A DNA stretch of 64,000 nucleotides, from contig NZ_CP095073.1 in NCBI RefSeq assembly GCF_022919095.1, forward strand, positions 3,658,001 through 3,722,000. The letters run 5' to 3'. The notes under the pieces were generated by a model. It was not told where the DNA came from. It saw only the letters and a program-made list of their open reading frames with translations, and searched no databases. The stretch's first letter is position 1, and every line of letters starts with the position of its first letter. The translations under genes were made by a program, and so were the position numbers. Below are positions 1 through 9,878 of the stretch, piece by piece. The DNA is from Halobacillus salinarum (GTDB taxonomy: Bacteria; Bacillota; Bacilli; Bacillales; Halobacillaceae).

Positions 1-2153
1 ATGACACAAAGACAGAAAATGGTGAAGTCGTTTTCCTTAATACAGATGGTGAATTAATTGCATCCTATCAAGTTGGAGCACTGCCGGACATGCTTACTTT
101 TACAAGCGATGGAAGCAAACTATTAGTTGCAAATGAAGCAGAACCCAATGATGACTATACTAAAGATCCGGAGGGCAGTGTATCGATCATTGACATCAGC
201 TCCGGTCCTGCTAACGGAAAAGTAGCAACGGCAGGCTTTAAAAATCTTGATAACAGCAAAGTTGATGACAATGTTCGTACCTTTGGACCTGAAGCGACAG
301 CTGCACAAGATTTTGAACCGGAATATATAACTGTGAGCGATGATAACAAAAAAGCTTATGTATCCTTACAAGAAAACAACGCGATTGCAGAGCTGGATTT
401 AATGAATGGTGAGTTTACAGCTGTACATGGCCTGGGTTTCAAAGACCACTCGCTCGAAAGAAACGCACTGGACGCTTCCAATGATACGAATTCGATTAAC
501 ATGAAGCCGATGCCCGTACTCGGTATGTATCAGCCAGACGCTATTGCATCTTATACAGTAGATGGAAAAACCTATATCATTACACCAAATGAAGGAGATT
601 CTAGAGATTATGACGGTTACTCCGAAGAAACACGCGTCGGGGATTTAGAAGAAGATACCGGGAAAGACGTTCATTTAAATGCTGATTTTTATGAAGGGTT
701 CAACCAGGACGAATTAGATAAAATGGTTGAAAATGGATTGTTTGACGATGACCAGCTTGGCAGGCTTCATGTCACGACCGCAAACGGCTTGAATGAAGAC
801 GATGAATATGAAGCACTGTACAGCTTTGGCGGCCGTTCCTTTTCTATATACCAGGCAGATCAATTTCAACAAGTATACGACAGCGGAGATGAATTTGAAA
901 ATATCATTGCAGATGCCCGCCCTGAATACTTCAATACGAATAATGATGACAATGGTTTCAAAAGCCGCAGTGACGATAAAGGGCCAGAACCTGAATCCGC
1001 CGAAGTAGGTAAGATCAATGGGAAAACTTATGCCTTTATCGGATTGGAACGACAAGGAGGCATTATGGTGTACAACATTGATAACCCCGAGAAGCCATAT
1101 TTCGTCAATTATTTTTCAACGAGAGACTTTTCTTCAGAAGATGAAGCGATCAAAGGCGACAGCGCTCCAGAAGGATTGACTTTCATTGCTGCTGAGGATA
1201 GTCCTACCGACAAACCTATGCTTCTAGCAGGATATGAAGTATCTGGTACAGTAGCCGCTTACAACGTAGAGAGCTTACTCGGTGAAAAACGGCTTGCTGG
1301 AAAAAATAGATATGAAACAGCTGTTGAAATTTCAAAAGAAGGCTGGGAACAGGCAGATACAGTAGTTATTGCCCGTGGGGATATTTTTGCGGATGCACTC
1401 GCCGGTACCCCACTTGCCTATAAAGAAGATGCGCCTATTTTGCTTAGCCATAACGAGTATTTAGACGATTCAATTCGTGAAGAAGTAAGCCGGCTTCAAG
1501 CAAAGCACGCGATTATCTTAGGAGGACCAAATGCTGTCTCCAGTCATGTCCAATATCAACTCAGCGGTTTAGGGCTCTCCGTTGAACGGATTTACGGGGA
1601 CACACGCTTCGGAACAGCCGCTAATGTCGCGGCACGTTTGGATGGACAACCAGAAAAAGCGATCGTCGTCAATGGTGATCGATTTGCTGATGCTTTAGCT
1701 GCAGCCCCTTATGCAGCCAAACATGGCTATCCTATTCTCTTGAGCAAAGAAAATAAAATTCCTGAAAAAACGGAATTAGGGCTTACCAATATTGATTCTT
1801 CCATCGTAATTGGAGGAGAGGGCGTAGTGGGTCCTAAGGTTATGTCCATGCTTCCTGATGCGAAACGCTATGCCGGAACGAATCGCTTCGAGACAGCAGC
1901 AAAGGTTGTGAACGAATTATACGAATCGGGCAATACAGCCTTTGTCAGCACAGGTTATGAATTTGCCGACGCTCTTACCGGATCCGTGCTTGCAGCGAAA
2001 AAGAATGCTGCCGCCCTCCTGGTAAAACAAAATCAAATTCCTGACAGCATCGCAAAAGCTTACAATGATTTAAGCATAGAAAAACTTTATATCCTTGGTG
2101 GCCCGGGGGCTGTGAACGAAGAAGTTGCTGAACAATTAAAACCGGAATGGTAG
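1..2153 (+). CDS. Choice-of-anchor I-type secreted protein with three cell-wall-binding repeats (5' end outside window)
   Basis: The reading frame is already open at base 3, so the N-terminus, including any signal peptide, lies upstream of the window; the first in-window ATG at 90 is internal. The first ~400 residues resemble the beta-propeller-like 'choice-of-anchor I' domain: acidic, with phrases such as LLVANEAEPNDD, ITPNEGDSRDYDGY and SAPEGLTFI. The last ~280 residues hold three cell wall binding repeat 2 (PF04122-like) units, each with R(Y/F)xTA, a FADAL core and a LGGPxAV- or IGGEGVV-type ending. Such repeats anchor proteins non-covalently to the cell wall, so the protein is probably displayed on the surface. 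The propeller family is often linked to phosphatase or esterase proteins, but I see no catalytic motif here. The high acidic content fits a halophile. A strong terminator follows. Confidence 0.85.
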   Translation, partial: DTKTENGEVVFLNTDGELIASYQVGALPDMLTFTSDGSKLLVANEAEPNDDYTKDPEGSVSIIDISSGPANGKVATAGFKNLDNSKVDDNVRTFGPEATAAQDFEPEYITVSDDNKKAYVSLQENNAIAELDLMNGEFTAVHGLGFKDHSLERNALDASNDTNSINMKPMPVLGMYQPDAIASYTVDGKTYIITPNEGDSRDYDGYSEETRVGDLEEDTGKDVHLNADFYEGFNQDELDKMVENGLFDDDQLGRLHVTTANGLNEDDEYEALYSFGGRSFSIYQADQFQQVYDSGDEFENIIADARPEYFNTNNDDNGFKSRSDDKGPEPESAEVGKINGKTYAFIGLERQGGIMVYNIDNPEKPYFVNYFSTRDFSSEDEAIKGDSAPEGLTFIAAEDSPTDKPMLLAGYEVSGTVAAYNVESLLGEKRLAGKNRYETAVEISKEGWEQADTVVIARGDIFADALAGTPLAYKEDAPILLSHNEYLDDSIREEVSRLQAKHAIILGGPNAVSSHVQYQLSGLGLSVERIYGDTRFGTAANVAARLDGQPEKAIVVNGDRFADALAAAPYAAKHGYPILLSKENKIPEKTELGLTNIDSSIVIGGEGVVGPKVMSMLPDAKRYAGTNRFETAAKVVNELYESGNTAFVSTGYEFADALTGSVLAAKKNAAALLVKQNQIPDSIAKAYNDLSIEKLYILGGPGAVNEEVAEQLKPEW

Positions 2154-2160
2154 TAAACTT

Positions 2161-2200
2161 GAGGACTATAAGATTGCTCTTATAGTCCTCATTTATTTTC
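2161..2200. terminator. Intrinsic terminator after the surface protein
   Basis: A perfect 13-bp stem (2161-2173 with 2178-2190) around a TTGC loop is followed by ATTTATTTT. It sits between two convergent genes, and its end abuts the stop of the minus-strand gene, so it may serve both. Confidence 0.9.
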
Positions 2201-2201
2201 C

Positions 2202-2501
2202 TTACCCATTTTTAGAAACCGGAATAAAAGAATGGAAAATTCCAATAACCTTGACTTGTTTCCCCATAATTTCAGTCTTATATACTTTACAAACAAAGTA
2301 ATAGCTTTCTTCCGTGTGATTACTGATAATCTGTGGCCCGGCTAATTCAATACCGGCGCCAAGAAATGGATTGTCTCCCCCAATTCGTTCCCTCGCCTGG
2401 TCAACAGCCCAGTCTACATATTGTTCTTTTCCTGGAACTGTAGATGCCATGCTTACGATGAGTACTAGTATGATAGCAGCCATGATGATTCGTTTCTTCA
2501 T
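2202..2501 (-). CDS. Small exported protein of unknown function (DUF4359-like)
   Basis: A 99-residue protein with an N-terminal hydrophobic segment (KKRIIMAAIILVLIVS), which is either a signal peptide or a membrane anchor. The mature part contains YVDWAVDQ and a short C-terminal beta-rich segment (YYFVCKVYKTEI, KVIGIFHSFIPV). The layout resembles the small DUF4359 proteins of bacilli; this family call is from memory and tentative. An AGGAGAAAG ribosome binding site supports the ATG at 2501. It is a single-gene unit, convergent with the upstream surface protein. No function can be assigned. Confidence 0.7.
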   Translation of the reverse strand: MKKRIIMAAIILVLIVSMASTVPGKEQYVDWAVDQARERIGGDNPFLGAGIELAGPQIISNHTEESYYFVCKVYKTEIMGKQVKVIGIFHSFIPVSKNG

Positions 2502-2758
2502 AGCTTTCTCCTTTCAGATCTGTCTTCAGGTAAAGTTCTCGAATCCAGTTTCCCGCACCTGTAGTTCGTCACCTTTTATCGTTACCTACCAGGTTATTAA
2601 CATCATATCTGAAGATGATCGGGATCAAAAATTAGACGATTACAGTCTCCTAACGCTTATTGTATCATCCTTTTACGTGAAGTGACTTTTCAAAAACTAA
2701 GCAAAGATTTAGATTAGCACTGAAATGCATGAGATCCCTTTCATAAAAATTAGGAAAT
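2502..2758. other. Intergenic stretch, no recognised gene
   Basis: This stretch lies between the start of the small exported protein and the terminator of the siderophore operon. A possible minus-strand -10 (TACAAT, near 2660) would give that gene a leader of about 150 nt. A 6-bp AGGTAA/TTACCT pairing could close part of the leader, but I recognise no known riboswitch. The plus-strand reading frame here (2371-2685) has no ribosome binding site and is not believed. Confidence 0.4.
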
Positions 2759-2790
2759 AAAAAAGCTGCCGAGCATTTACCCAGCAGCTT
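2759..2790 (-). terminator. Terminator of the siderophore operon
   Basis: Read on the minus strand, a 7-bp AAGCTGC/GCAGCTT stem (2784-2790 with 2763-2769) is followed by TTTTATTT. It begins 17 bases past the last synthetase stop. Confidence 0.85.
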
Positions 2791-2806
2791 AAGATTCAAT
2801 TACATC

Positions 2807-4618
2807 TTACACCCGTTCTTCTACTTGAAAGAACGACAGGATATTTTTTACTTTTCCATATTCAGAAGCATGAGGACGATCGTCATCATCAGAATAACCG
2901 TAATCCACCATTCGGTTACGATTCAGGCAGAGCTTCGTCATTTCAGGTTTAAAGAAATCAAACAGTTCAAACCTCTCCTGTAAATGCGGGAAGCTGTGCT
3001 GGTATTGATGGATAGACTCTGCAAGAAGTCCCCAAAAGATCTCTTCGGACATTAATTCATGATTCACCACAATGTGGCTGAGATAACGTAAATGGCAGAT
3101 AAACAGCCCCGTAAAAATAAACTGAGTCAGTCCTTCCGGTGGTTCACTCCTGAGCACCGATTTCAGCTCATCCGTCACCTGATCAAGTTCAGGGAAGGGC
3201 TGATCTGTAATATTGACGTCATCAACAAAGTCCTTTACAGCCAGACGGTGCGGTTTTCCATCCTTAATGACGAGAATTGTATTTTGACCATGCGGAGAAA
3301 AGACTGTTCCGTACTGATAAAGAAAATGGAGCAGCGGGTCCATGGTTACTTTAAAAAATTGCTTCATCCATTCTTCCGCTTCTAATCCAGAAGCTTCGAT
3401 TAAACTTTTTATAAACGGCTTCCCTTGATGATCGATATGGAGAAGTGCAGCTAAAGTGATGGCCTGCTCCCCTTCTTCCAAATACGTGTAAATACTTTCC
3501 CTCCATATAGCTCCAAGCATTTCTAAGTATTGATACGGGGCTCCTTCCAACTGGGCGAAATGCTTTTGGTCGACATTTAAGCTTGCGATCTCTCCAGGTA
3601 AAATCACTCGGCACTCTTCTTTTAAGAAAGAATCGTTGTGATATATTCCTTTAATTAACTCCGTTACTTTAGGGGCAACCAACGTCCTCTCTGCAGGAAG
3701 ACCGCGATAGACAAGCGTGTTTAATATACTCATCGGCACCTTCACATGATGCTTCTCTTTATTTGATACATTCACGAAGGTACGGATCGACTGCTGAGGC
3801 AGGTACCAATCTTCTCCCTCCCCTAAAGGAACAATGGATTCATTAGCTAGTTCAAGAGGGAAATGCGGAATTATCATATTTTTCCACTGCCATTCGTGTA
3901 CAGGGAGGTAGTAATAATCCTCAAGCTGTTTCCCCCTGCTTAGCAGTTCATTCTCAAAGGAGTGTTTTTCCTCCTCGCTTAGCTCTTCCTGTATTAATTG
4001 CTGTGCGCTGAAATGAGTGACCGTTTGAAAAGAAGTAATTGATTTATGAACAGCTACCCACGAAAGCCGGACTTGCTTATGATTCTCGGGTGCATAATCA
4101 AGATAATCGTCATAACCAAACCCGATTCTTCCTTTATTATAAGTAATCCACGGGTGCCCCGTCATGTATCCCTCTAAGTCCGCATAATCTGTGTGGAGTA
4201 ACTCGTCTGCAGACTTATCATCCTTTTGCAGCAAATGAGCATCTGCGATCAATGTTGCATTTAGTTCCTTAATCAAATGAGCAGCAGTTTCTGAACTCAT
4301 CCCTATTACAGGTTTAAGATCAAGCAGAAAGTCGATCGCATTATCCGCTTTTTTCTGTGTTCCGTCTTCAATCACCTCGATGCTCGATTCAATCACATCA
4401 AAACTGTCAAAAAAGCGAGTGTAGGCAGTGTAACGGTACGCTTTCTTATCAGACACAGCTAATTCATAATGAATCTTGTTTTCCTTTTCAGCGAGCACCT
4501 CAGGGGTAATCATATCCTCATACATATATTCAGCAAGCATTTTTGCAAGCAAGTTCTTGTTCGCCGTCTGCCAGCTCTCTTCTGTTAATACTTTTTCGAG
4601 CTCATTTTTTAGAAACAT
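2807..4618 (-). CDS. IucA/IucC-family siderophore synthetase, second (RhbF-like)
   Basis: A 603-residue NRPS-independent siderophore (NIS) synthetase. The family uses ATP to adenylate a carboxylate, usually of citrate, and couples it to an amine or hydroxyl. Family motifs visible: LPVHEWQWKN, RTFVNVSNKEKHHVKVP, and near the C-terminus FSPHGQNTILVIKDGKP and AVKDFVDDVN. The length is typical. It is the last gene of the operon, 33 bases after the hydroxylase, where RhbF/IucC-type enzymes usually sit; these attach the second side arm to the citrate monoamide. Cytoplasmic. The family call is firm; which of the two synthetases acts first is inferred from order and from rhizobactin/schizokinen precedent. 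Confidence 0.9.
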   Translation of the reverse strand: MFLKNELEKVLTEESWQTANKNLLAKMLAEYMYEDMITPEVLAEKENKIHYELAVSDKKAYRYTAYTRFFDSFDVIESSIEVIEDGTQKKADNAIDFLLDLKPVIGMSSETAAHLIKELNATLIADAHLLQKDDKSADELLHTDYADLEGYMTGHPWITYNKGRIGFGYDDYLDYAPENHKQVRLSWVAVHKSITSFQTVTHFSAQQLIQEELSEEEKHSFENELLSRGKQLEDYYYLPVHEWQWKNMIIPHFPLELANESIVPLGEGEDWYLPQQSIRTFVNVSNKEKHHVKVPMSILNTLVYRGLPAERTLVAPKVTELIKGIYHNDSFLKEECRVILPGEIASLNVDQKHFAQLEGAPYQYLEMLGAIWRESIYTYLEEGEQAITLAALLHIDHQGKPFIKSLIEASGLEAEEWMKQFFKVTMDPLLHFLYQYGTVFSPHGQNTILVIKDGKPHRLAVKDFVDDVNITDQPFPELDQVTDELKSVLRSEPPEGLTQFIFTGLFICHLRYLSHIVVNHELMSEEIFWGLLAESIHQYQHSFPHLQERFELFDFFKPEMTKLCLNRNRMVDYGYSDDDDRPHASEYGKVKNILSFFQVEERV

Positions 4619-4651
4619 GGAATCCCCTCTTTCTTAAACTGATCTGCTATT

Positions 4652-6013
4652 CTAATAGGATGGGACTGTTATTCTCTTTTTGGAAGAACTTCCCTGCCCA
4701 AACGTTTGGAAGACCGTATCCGTAGATACTGAATAGACTTCTCTTCCTGCAAGCTGGTTAATAATTACGGAATTGCGGTACGCCCCTAAACCTAAATCAG
4801 GAGCTCCAACGCCATGCGTGTGCATTTCTCCATTTTGGATGAATAATTCCTGGCTTCCTTCCAGATGAGTTTTTAAGCAATAATCTTTTGTCACTTGGTA
4901 ACGTCCTTTTTCGTCCCATGCTATAAATTCTTTCATAGCACTGAGAAAACGGGGAATGGCTTCCCTGTACCCTGTGGCAAGAATTACGACATCCGCTTCA
5001 ACTTCAAATTTTTCTTCTTTTACGTTCTGCCATCCATAAAGCTTCCAAGTATCTTCAACTTTCTCGATCCCTGCCATCTCTGTCATGGCCTGGAGTTCGA
5101 TATCAGGCGTTTCATTACAGGCTGATCTTTCATAAAGGTAATCATAAATTTCTGCAATAGTATCCGCGCTTATTCCCTTGTAGAGCAGGTCTTGTTCTTG
5201 AAGAAGCGCATCTTTTTTCTCCTGAGGAAGTTCATAAAAAAAGTTGGTATAATCAGGAGAAAAATATTCCAAGCCCAATTTCGAATATTCCATTGGGAAA
5301 AACCCTTTAGAACGCGTAAACCAATGCACGGAGAAACGGTCTTCCTCCTGCTGTTTAGCTACATCAAGGAAGACTTCTGCTGCGCTCTGCCCTGAGCCAA
5401 TGACAGCTACTGAACGCGCCTCCCTGCAAATTGACTTCTTATGCATATAATCCGCAGTGTGAAAGACTGTTTTTCCGAGCGCATCCTCAAATGGTTTTGG
5501 AACAGAAGGTACTGAACCAATACCAATGGCCAGATGCTTCGTTAAATAAACGTCTTCGGTCCCGGTTTCAAAGTTCCAGGCGGTGACTTCAAAAAGCCGT
5601 ACTCCAGTAGAAGTCACATAAGGGGAAACAGACTGCACTTCCATCCCAAAACGGCAGGACGCAAGCTGGTTACTTACCCAACGGCAATAATGGTTGTATT
5701 CTTTTCTTGGAATGTGAAATTTTTCAAAAAAATAAAATTGATAGAGACGGTTGTGTTCCTGTAAATATCGTAGAAAACTATAGGAACTGCTGACATCTGC
5801 CATACTGACAAGGTCAGCAAGAAATGGTACTTGCAGCGTTGTTCCATTGATCATCATTCCTGGGTGCCAATCAAATTCAGCTTTCTGTTCAAGAAATAGA
5901 GCTTTTACGTCCGTCACAGGCTCAAGCAGCGCGGCCATTCCTAAATTAAACGGGCCAATACCTACGCCAATGACATCGTATATTTCAGTTGACCTGCTTA
6001 TAGAGTTTGTCAT
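4652..6013 (-). CDS. Siderophore N-hydroxylase (lysine/ornithine N-monooxygenase family, RhbE-like)
   Basis: A flavin- and NADPH-dependent N-hydroxylating monooxygenase of 453 residues. The FAD site is near the N-terminus (YDVIGVGIGPFNLGMAALL), the NADPH site is VAVIGSGQSAAEVFLD, and the ATGYRE motif lies toward the C-terminus. The start at 6013 (MTNSISRST) has an AGAGGTGG ribosome binding site; the longer frame to 6121 has none and its extra residues look non-coding. The start overlaps the end of the acetyltransferase by 29 bases. In a schizokinen/rhizobactin-type pathway the substrate would be 1,3-diaminopropane, consistent with the decarboxylase in the same operon. That substrate is inferred; lysine or ornithine cannot be excluded from sequence alone. 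Confidence 0.92.
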   Translation of the reverse strand: MTNSISRSTEIYDVIGVGIGPFNLGMAALLEPVTDVKALFLEQKAEFDWHPGMMINGTTLQVPFLADLVSMADVSSSYSFLRYLQEHNRLYQFYFFEKFHIPRKEYNHYCRWVSNQLASCRFGMEVQSVSPYVTSTGVRLFEVTAWNFETGTEDVYLTKHLAIGIGSVPSVPKPFEDALGKTVFHTADYMHKKSICREARSVAVIGSGQSAAEVFLDVAKQQEEDRFSVHWFTRSKGFFPMEYSKLGLEYFSPDYTNFFYELPQEKKDALLQEQDLLYKGISADTIAEIYDYLYERSACNETPDIELQAMTEMAGIEKVEDTWKLYGWQNVKEEKFEVEADVVILATGYREAIPRFLSAMKEFIAWDEKGRYQVTKDYCLKTHLEGSQELFIQNGEMHTHGVGAPDLGLGAYRNSVIINQLAGREVYSVSTDTVFQTFGQGSSSKKRITVPSY

Positions 6014-6572
6014 ACGGCCACCTCTTTTCAAAATCATTGCGGTCACAGAACATAAGCAAACCGGTTTTGTCAGGAAGTTCAATAGGTTTAATGGGTTTAA
6101 AACCACATTTTTTAAAGACATGAATCATTTTTTCATTTTGGATATCAGGTTCAGCAATCACTTTGTTCGTCATCGATTCTTGAAATTGATACTGTACCAT
6201 GGCTCTCAGCAACGGCAGAGAAAGCCCTTTTCCTAAGAATTCCTGTTCACCGATCAAAAGGTGGACTCCCTGATCATAAGGCATGGGAGAATACGTATCT
6301 TCCACCACATCCCCTTTTACCCAGTATGCTTCCCAATAGCTCATGGGGCGATCATCTAAAAAACCAATATACAGCGATTGATGTTGATCATTTATAGCTT
6401 TTTGTAAATGTTCTTTGTATTCACTGAAGGGAATATTCAGATGCCAAAAAGGATGTACGTGTTCTTCCAGCATCCAGCTATGGATGAGCTCGGCATCTTT
6501 CTCAAACGCTACCTTCCGAAACGCTACTGTCCTTTGCAATTTCTGATCAAACATCTCGTAATCATAAACCAT
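5985..6572 (-). CDS. GNAT acetyltransferase for the siderophore hydroxamate (RhbD/IucB-like)
   Basis: A 195-residue acyltransferase. Its core (FWHLNIPFSEYKEHLQKAI, then GVHLLIGEQEFLGKGLSLPL, then VIAEPDIQNEKMIHVFKKCG) is typical of the IucB/RhbD branch that acylates a hydroxylamine to a hydroxamate. The IGxxxxxGKG segment is the acetyl-CoA binding loop. It overlaps the synthetase upstream by 11 bases and the hydroxylase downstream by 29, so translation is probably coupled. The acyl group is predicted to be acetate, as in schizokinen and aerobactin. Cytoplasmic. Confidence 0.88.
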   Translation of the reverse strand: MVYDYEMFDQKLQRTVAFRKVAFEKDAELIHSWMLEEHVHPFWHLNIPFSEYKEHLQKAINDQHQSLYIGFLDDRPMSYWEAYWVKGDVVEDTYSPMPYDQGVHLLIGEQEFLGKGLSLPLLRAMVQYQFQESMTNKVIAEPDIQNEKMIHVFKKCGFKPIKPIELPDKTGLLMFCDRNDFEKRWPYDKLYKQVN

Positions 6573-8358
6573 GGTTAACTTTCACCTTCTTCACAAGCGG
6601 ATTGCTTACTGAAGCATACACCGATTGAGACTCGAGTGGCCCCACCAGTTCATCCATATCATAAAATCTCGTTAACAAATTAGCTTTGCAAGGCAGTTTG
6701 TCCATTTCTAACAGACTTTTCAATAGCTCTGGCGATTTTTGCAGCTCCCGGTGACGTTCCAGTCTGCTTCGTAACGCTTCCAGCAGCTTGCTTTCTGCGA
6801 TTAATCCATTAGAACCAAAACCATTAATTAATCCAAATAGATGGTTGAAGAAAAAGTAATAACGCAATCTTTCTTCTGCAACAGCATCTGAACAGATCGT
6901 ATCGCTTTGTTCATTTAAATTAGGCAGCAGATCAAACAGCTTATCTACTGTAGACTCCTTAAAATAGTAGCCTTGGTTATCACGGTAATAAAATTTAGAC
7001 GGATACCCCTGTTCTAAAGCAATGACCGAATTTTGCTGATGAGCCTCAAGTGCAATTCCATACGTATGAAAAAGCCAAAGCAGCGGCTCCAGCGTAATGT
7101 CTAAATATTTTTCAAACCAATCCAAGCTGACAGCCTCCAGTTGGCGATTTTCTCTCACAGCAATGCTGTTAATAATGGAAGCAATTCTTGTGCCTCCTCC
7201 ATAAGCGTGATCCTGGCAGAGGGCAGCTACAAGAGAGGATTGTCGCCTTGCTTCGAAAAACGGATTTTCCCGAATAACGACTTCAAATCCAGCGAGCCCA
7301 TCAGTCAGGTACACGTACGCAGGATCCTTTATAATATGAAAATCCGGAAAGTTCTCTTCCAATTCATCCCCTAGTCTTGTATTCATCAGCCTGGACACTT
7401 CTACTCCTCTGGCTAATTCCTTTGGCTGGTTAACTCGAAGAGAATTCGTTATTTTTATAGGTACTGAGAATTTATACATATACTTGGATGTTTGACTGTA
7501 CACCGTTCTAAAAGAAGATGTTGCTGTGAATATTTTTCCGAGCGGTCCTAAGTACGTAAGCATTCCAGCTTCTATCTGCTCCTGCACTTCACTTTGCTGC
7601 AGAAGATGCTTTGCCTGCAGGGGATGAACAGGGATTAATACTTCCTCACCACCTGCATATAACTGATTGAGCCACTTCTGGTTGACACTAGCATCCATTT
7701 TTAACTCTTCAAAGATGATTTCATGAGCAGTCGTGTCCGTACTGGAATCTTCGACTACGAGGGATTTGTTTACACAGAAATAATCCAGCTGGAACTCCCC
7801 TTTTCGTTCAGGGGAATAGACCTCATCTTCTCTTTCAGTTAACCCCTGCCGGCTTTTAGGAGTTGGGTGAAGCAAATGCCCAAAGATAAGGGATTGTTCG
7901 GCCTCAATGTATTCAAAATCTTCGTCACAAAGCTTATCAGAATCCTCTTTTCTCTCCGCCACGTAGGTTTTTATCTTCTGGCAGCTCAAGATTGCCCGAA
8001 GCATGAGTTCATCTTCTGCCAGGGTGCCGTCATTTTCGATCTGAAGCTCCTTGATAATCAGAGAAATGAGGGTCACGTAATCAACCGGAATCAGGTTGTC
8101 CTCTTTTTCACCACGATAATAAATGGGGAAATGAAACAAATGACGGTCTGTCAACGACCAGTACTTTATTGGAATGATGAGCTCTATCTTCTGATGTTCA
8201 AGCTTGGAAGCAGCGATTCCTGCGATTTCTTCTGAAGCAGGAACGGGAATAGAATTTTCATGCTCATGCAATTCACGATAATTTCCTGTTTCTCGTAAAT
8301 AGCAGTTTAAGAAGCTCTGTATGGTTGCCTTTTCAGCTAATTCTTTTGCATTAATCAT
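6562..8358 (-). CDS. IucA/IucC-family siderophore synthetase, first (RhbC-like)
   Basis: A 598-residue NIS synthetase. Family signatures: LIPVHPLQAKHLLQQ, GKIFTATSSFRTVYS, SLRVNQPKELARGVEVSRL and GIALEAHQQNSVIAL. The start overlaps the stop of the upstream decarboxylase by four bases (ATGA type). Position next to the decarboxylase matches rhbC of the rhizobactin cluster, whose product is thought to make the first citrate amide. The two synthetases in this operon are clearly different paralogues, as expected for a product with two arms on one citrate. Substrate order is inference. Confidence 0.9.
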   Translation of the reverse strand: MINAKELAEKATIQSFLNCYLRETGNYRELHEHENSIPVPASEEIAGIAASKLEHQKIELIIPIKYWSLTDRHLFHFPIYYRGEKEDNLIPVDYVTLISLIIKELQIENDGTLAEDELMLRAILSCQKIKTYVAERKEDSDKLCDEDFEYIEAEQSLIFGHLLHPTPKSRQGLTEREDEVYSPERKGEFQLDYFCVNKSLVVEDSSTDTTAHEIIFEELKMDASVNQKWLNQLYAGGEEVLIPVHPLQAKHLLQQSEVQEQIEAGMLTYLGPLGKIFTATSSFRTVYSQTSKYMYKFSVPIKITNSLRVNQPKELARGVEVSRLMNTRLGDELEENFPDFHIIKDPAYVYLTDGLAGFEVVIRENPFFEARRQSSLVAALCQDHAYGGGTRIASIINSIAVRENRQLEAVSLDWFEKYLDITLEPLLWLFHTYGIALEAHQQNSVIALEQGYPSKFYYRDNQGYYFKESTVDKLFDLLPNLNEQSDTICSDAVAEERLRYYFFFNHLFGLINGFGSNGLIAESKLLEALRSRLERHRELQKSPELLKSLLEMDKLPCKANLLTRFYDMDELVGPLESQSVYASVSNPLVKKVKVNHGL

Positions 8359-9878
8359 TTAAATCCTCCATTCACAAGTGTATTTCCAACCTTCTCTATT
8401 TCTCCAACCACCGTTTCAATATCTTCACGTCTCGTACGTGGATTCAGCAGCGTAAACTTCAAAAAAGTCTTTTCATTGATCGTTGTTTTAGCAAGCACTG
8501 CTTTTCCCTGTTGCAGCATTTCCTGCTGGATGCGCCGATTTAAAGAACTGTAATCCCTTGATTCGGAAGGCTGGTATTGAAACACGACCGTATTTAATTC
8601 TGGGTCTCTGTTTTCCACTTCAAACTCATTTTTCCCAGCTATATAATCAGCAGCATACTTGGCCATTTCAAGGGTAGAATCAATCATGTTCCCAAGTCTC
8701 CTGCTCCCGATCGTTTTAAGGGTGATGTATACTTTTAAAGCGTCGAACCTTCTAGTGGTCTGTACTGATTTATTTACTAAATTTAAGATCCCTTCTTCAT
8801 CATCTTTTAATGGATTTAAATAGTCAGCGTGATGACAGAGAGAAGCAAAGTTAGTTTGATCCTTCACTAGAAAAACTCCACAGCTGATTGGCTGGTAAAA
8901 CATCTTATGAAAATCAATGGTCATCGAATCAGCTTGGTTCAAGCCGTTAAGCTTTTGAAAATGATTATGGCTGAGCATTAAGCCCCCGCCAAAAGCTGCG
9001 TCTATGTGAAGCCATATTTTATGCTTTCTCGCTGTTTCTGCTAACTCAGCCATAGGATCTATACTTCCAAAATCGGTCGTTCCGCACGTTCCTACGATAG
9101 CAAAGGGAAGCGCGTTTTCTTTCTCCAGCCTGGCCAAGGCTTCTTCAAGCCTCGTCAAAGATATTTGATGTTTTTCATCCGATGCCACGGTAACCACAGC
9201 TCGTTCCCCGAGACCAAGCTGTGAAGCGGCCTGCTTGACTGTAAAATGAGCTTCCTCTGAGCACAAAATTCTTAACCGCTGAAATCCCTCAGGAAGTCCT
9301 TGCTGCTGGACATTAACTCCCCAGTATTCTGCACAGAAGGCATCCCTCGCAAGCAGGATTCCCATGTAATTAGACTGGGTGCCTCCAGTTGTAAACACGC
9401 CGTCAGCTTCCTTTGGATAACAAGCCATTTCTTTTAATCGATGAACAAGTTCTGCTTCTACATAGGTGGCGGCCGGACTTTGATCCCAGGAATCCATAGA
9501 TTGATTCAAGGCTGATATGATCGTATCGGCAGCTATCCCAGGAAGCAGCGGCGGGCAATGAAGGTGCGCCATGCTTTTTTCATGGGAAACGAAAATTCCA
9601 TTTTTCAAAATTGGATCTTCTATTTCATCAAGAACACTTTCTAATGGACTGCCATTCATTGAAAAGTCCATCATTTGTTCGATCTCTTTTCTAATCGTTT
9701 GGTGACTTTTTCCAACAAACGGTTGATCGGCTGAGGCAAACACCTGCTGCAGTTTCGTGCTGACTTGCTGCATTTGCAGTTGAAAAGCGTCCAATCCCTC
9801 TTTTCCGTGATGAAGGAAGGAATCATCGTAATGTTCTATATTTGAAATTATGGTTGGTTGGTTTAACTGTGTCGGCAT
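8355..9878 (-). CDS. PLP-dependent decarboxylase, probably L-2,4-diaminobutyrate decarboxylase (RhbB-like)
   Basis: A 507-residue group II decarboxylase fold. The PLP lysine is in SMTIDFHKMFYQP (about residue 325), preceded by the cofactor-binding segments GVFTTGGTQSNYMGI and WLHIDAAFGGGL. In the rhizobactin and schizokinen pathways this enzyme turns L-2,4-diaminobutyrate into 1,3-diaminopropane. It is the first gene of the operon, about 190 bases below the Fur-controlled promoter, with a GGAGATGAAAG ribosome binding site. The aminotransferase that makes diaminobutyrate (rhbA) is not in this operon (see findings). Other group II substrates, such as glutamate or tyrosine, are less likely given the neighbours. 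Confidence 0.88.
   Translation of the reverse strand: MPTQLNQPTIISNIEHYDDSFLHHGKEGLDAFQLQMQQVSTKLQQVFASADQPFVGKSHQTIRKEIEQMMDFSMNGSPLESVLDEIEDPILKNGIFVSHEKSMAHLHCPPLLPGIAADTIISALNQSMDSWDQSPAATYVEAELVHRLKEMACYPKEADGVFTTGGTQSNYMGILLARDAFCAEYWGVNVQQQGLPEGFQRLRILCSEEAHFTVKQAASQLGLGERAVVTVASDEKHQISLTRLEEALARLEKENALPFAIVGTCGTTDFGSIDPMAELAETARKHKIWLHIDAAFGGGLMLSHNHFQKLNGLNQADSMTIDFHKMFYQPISCGVFLVKDQTNFASLCHHADYLNPLKDDEEGILNLVNKSVQTTRRFDALKVYITLKTIGSRRLGNMIDSTLEMAKYAADYIAGKNEFEVENRDPELNTVVFQYQPSESRDYSSLNRRIQQEMLQQGKAVLAKTTINEKTFLKFTLLNPRTRREDIETVVGEIEKVGNTLVNGGFK

Noticed and set aside
2371-2685. 104-residue plus-strand open frame
   Set aside because: It overlaps the exported-protein gene on the other strand and has no ribosome binding site or recognisable motif.
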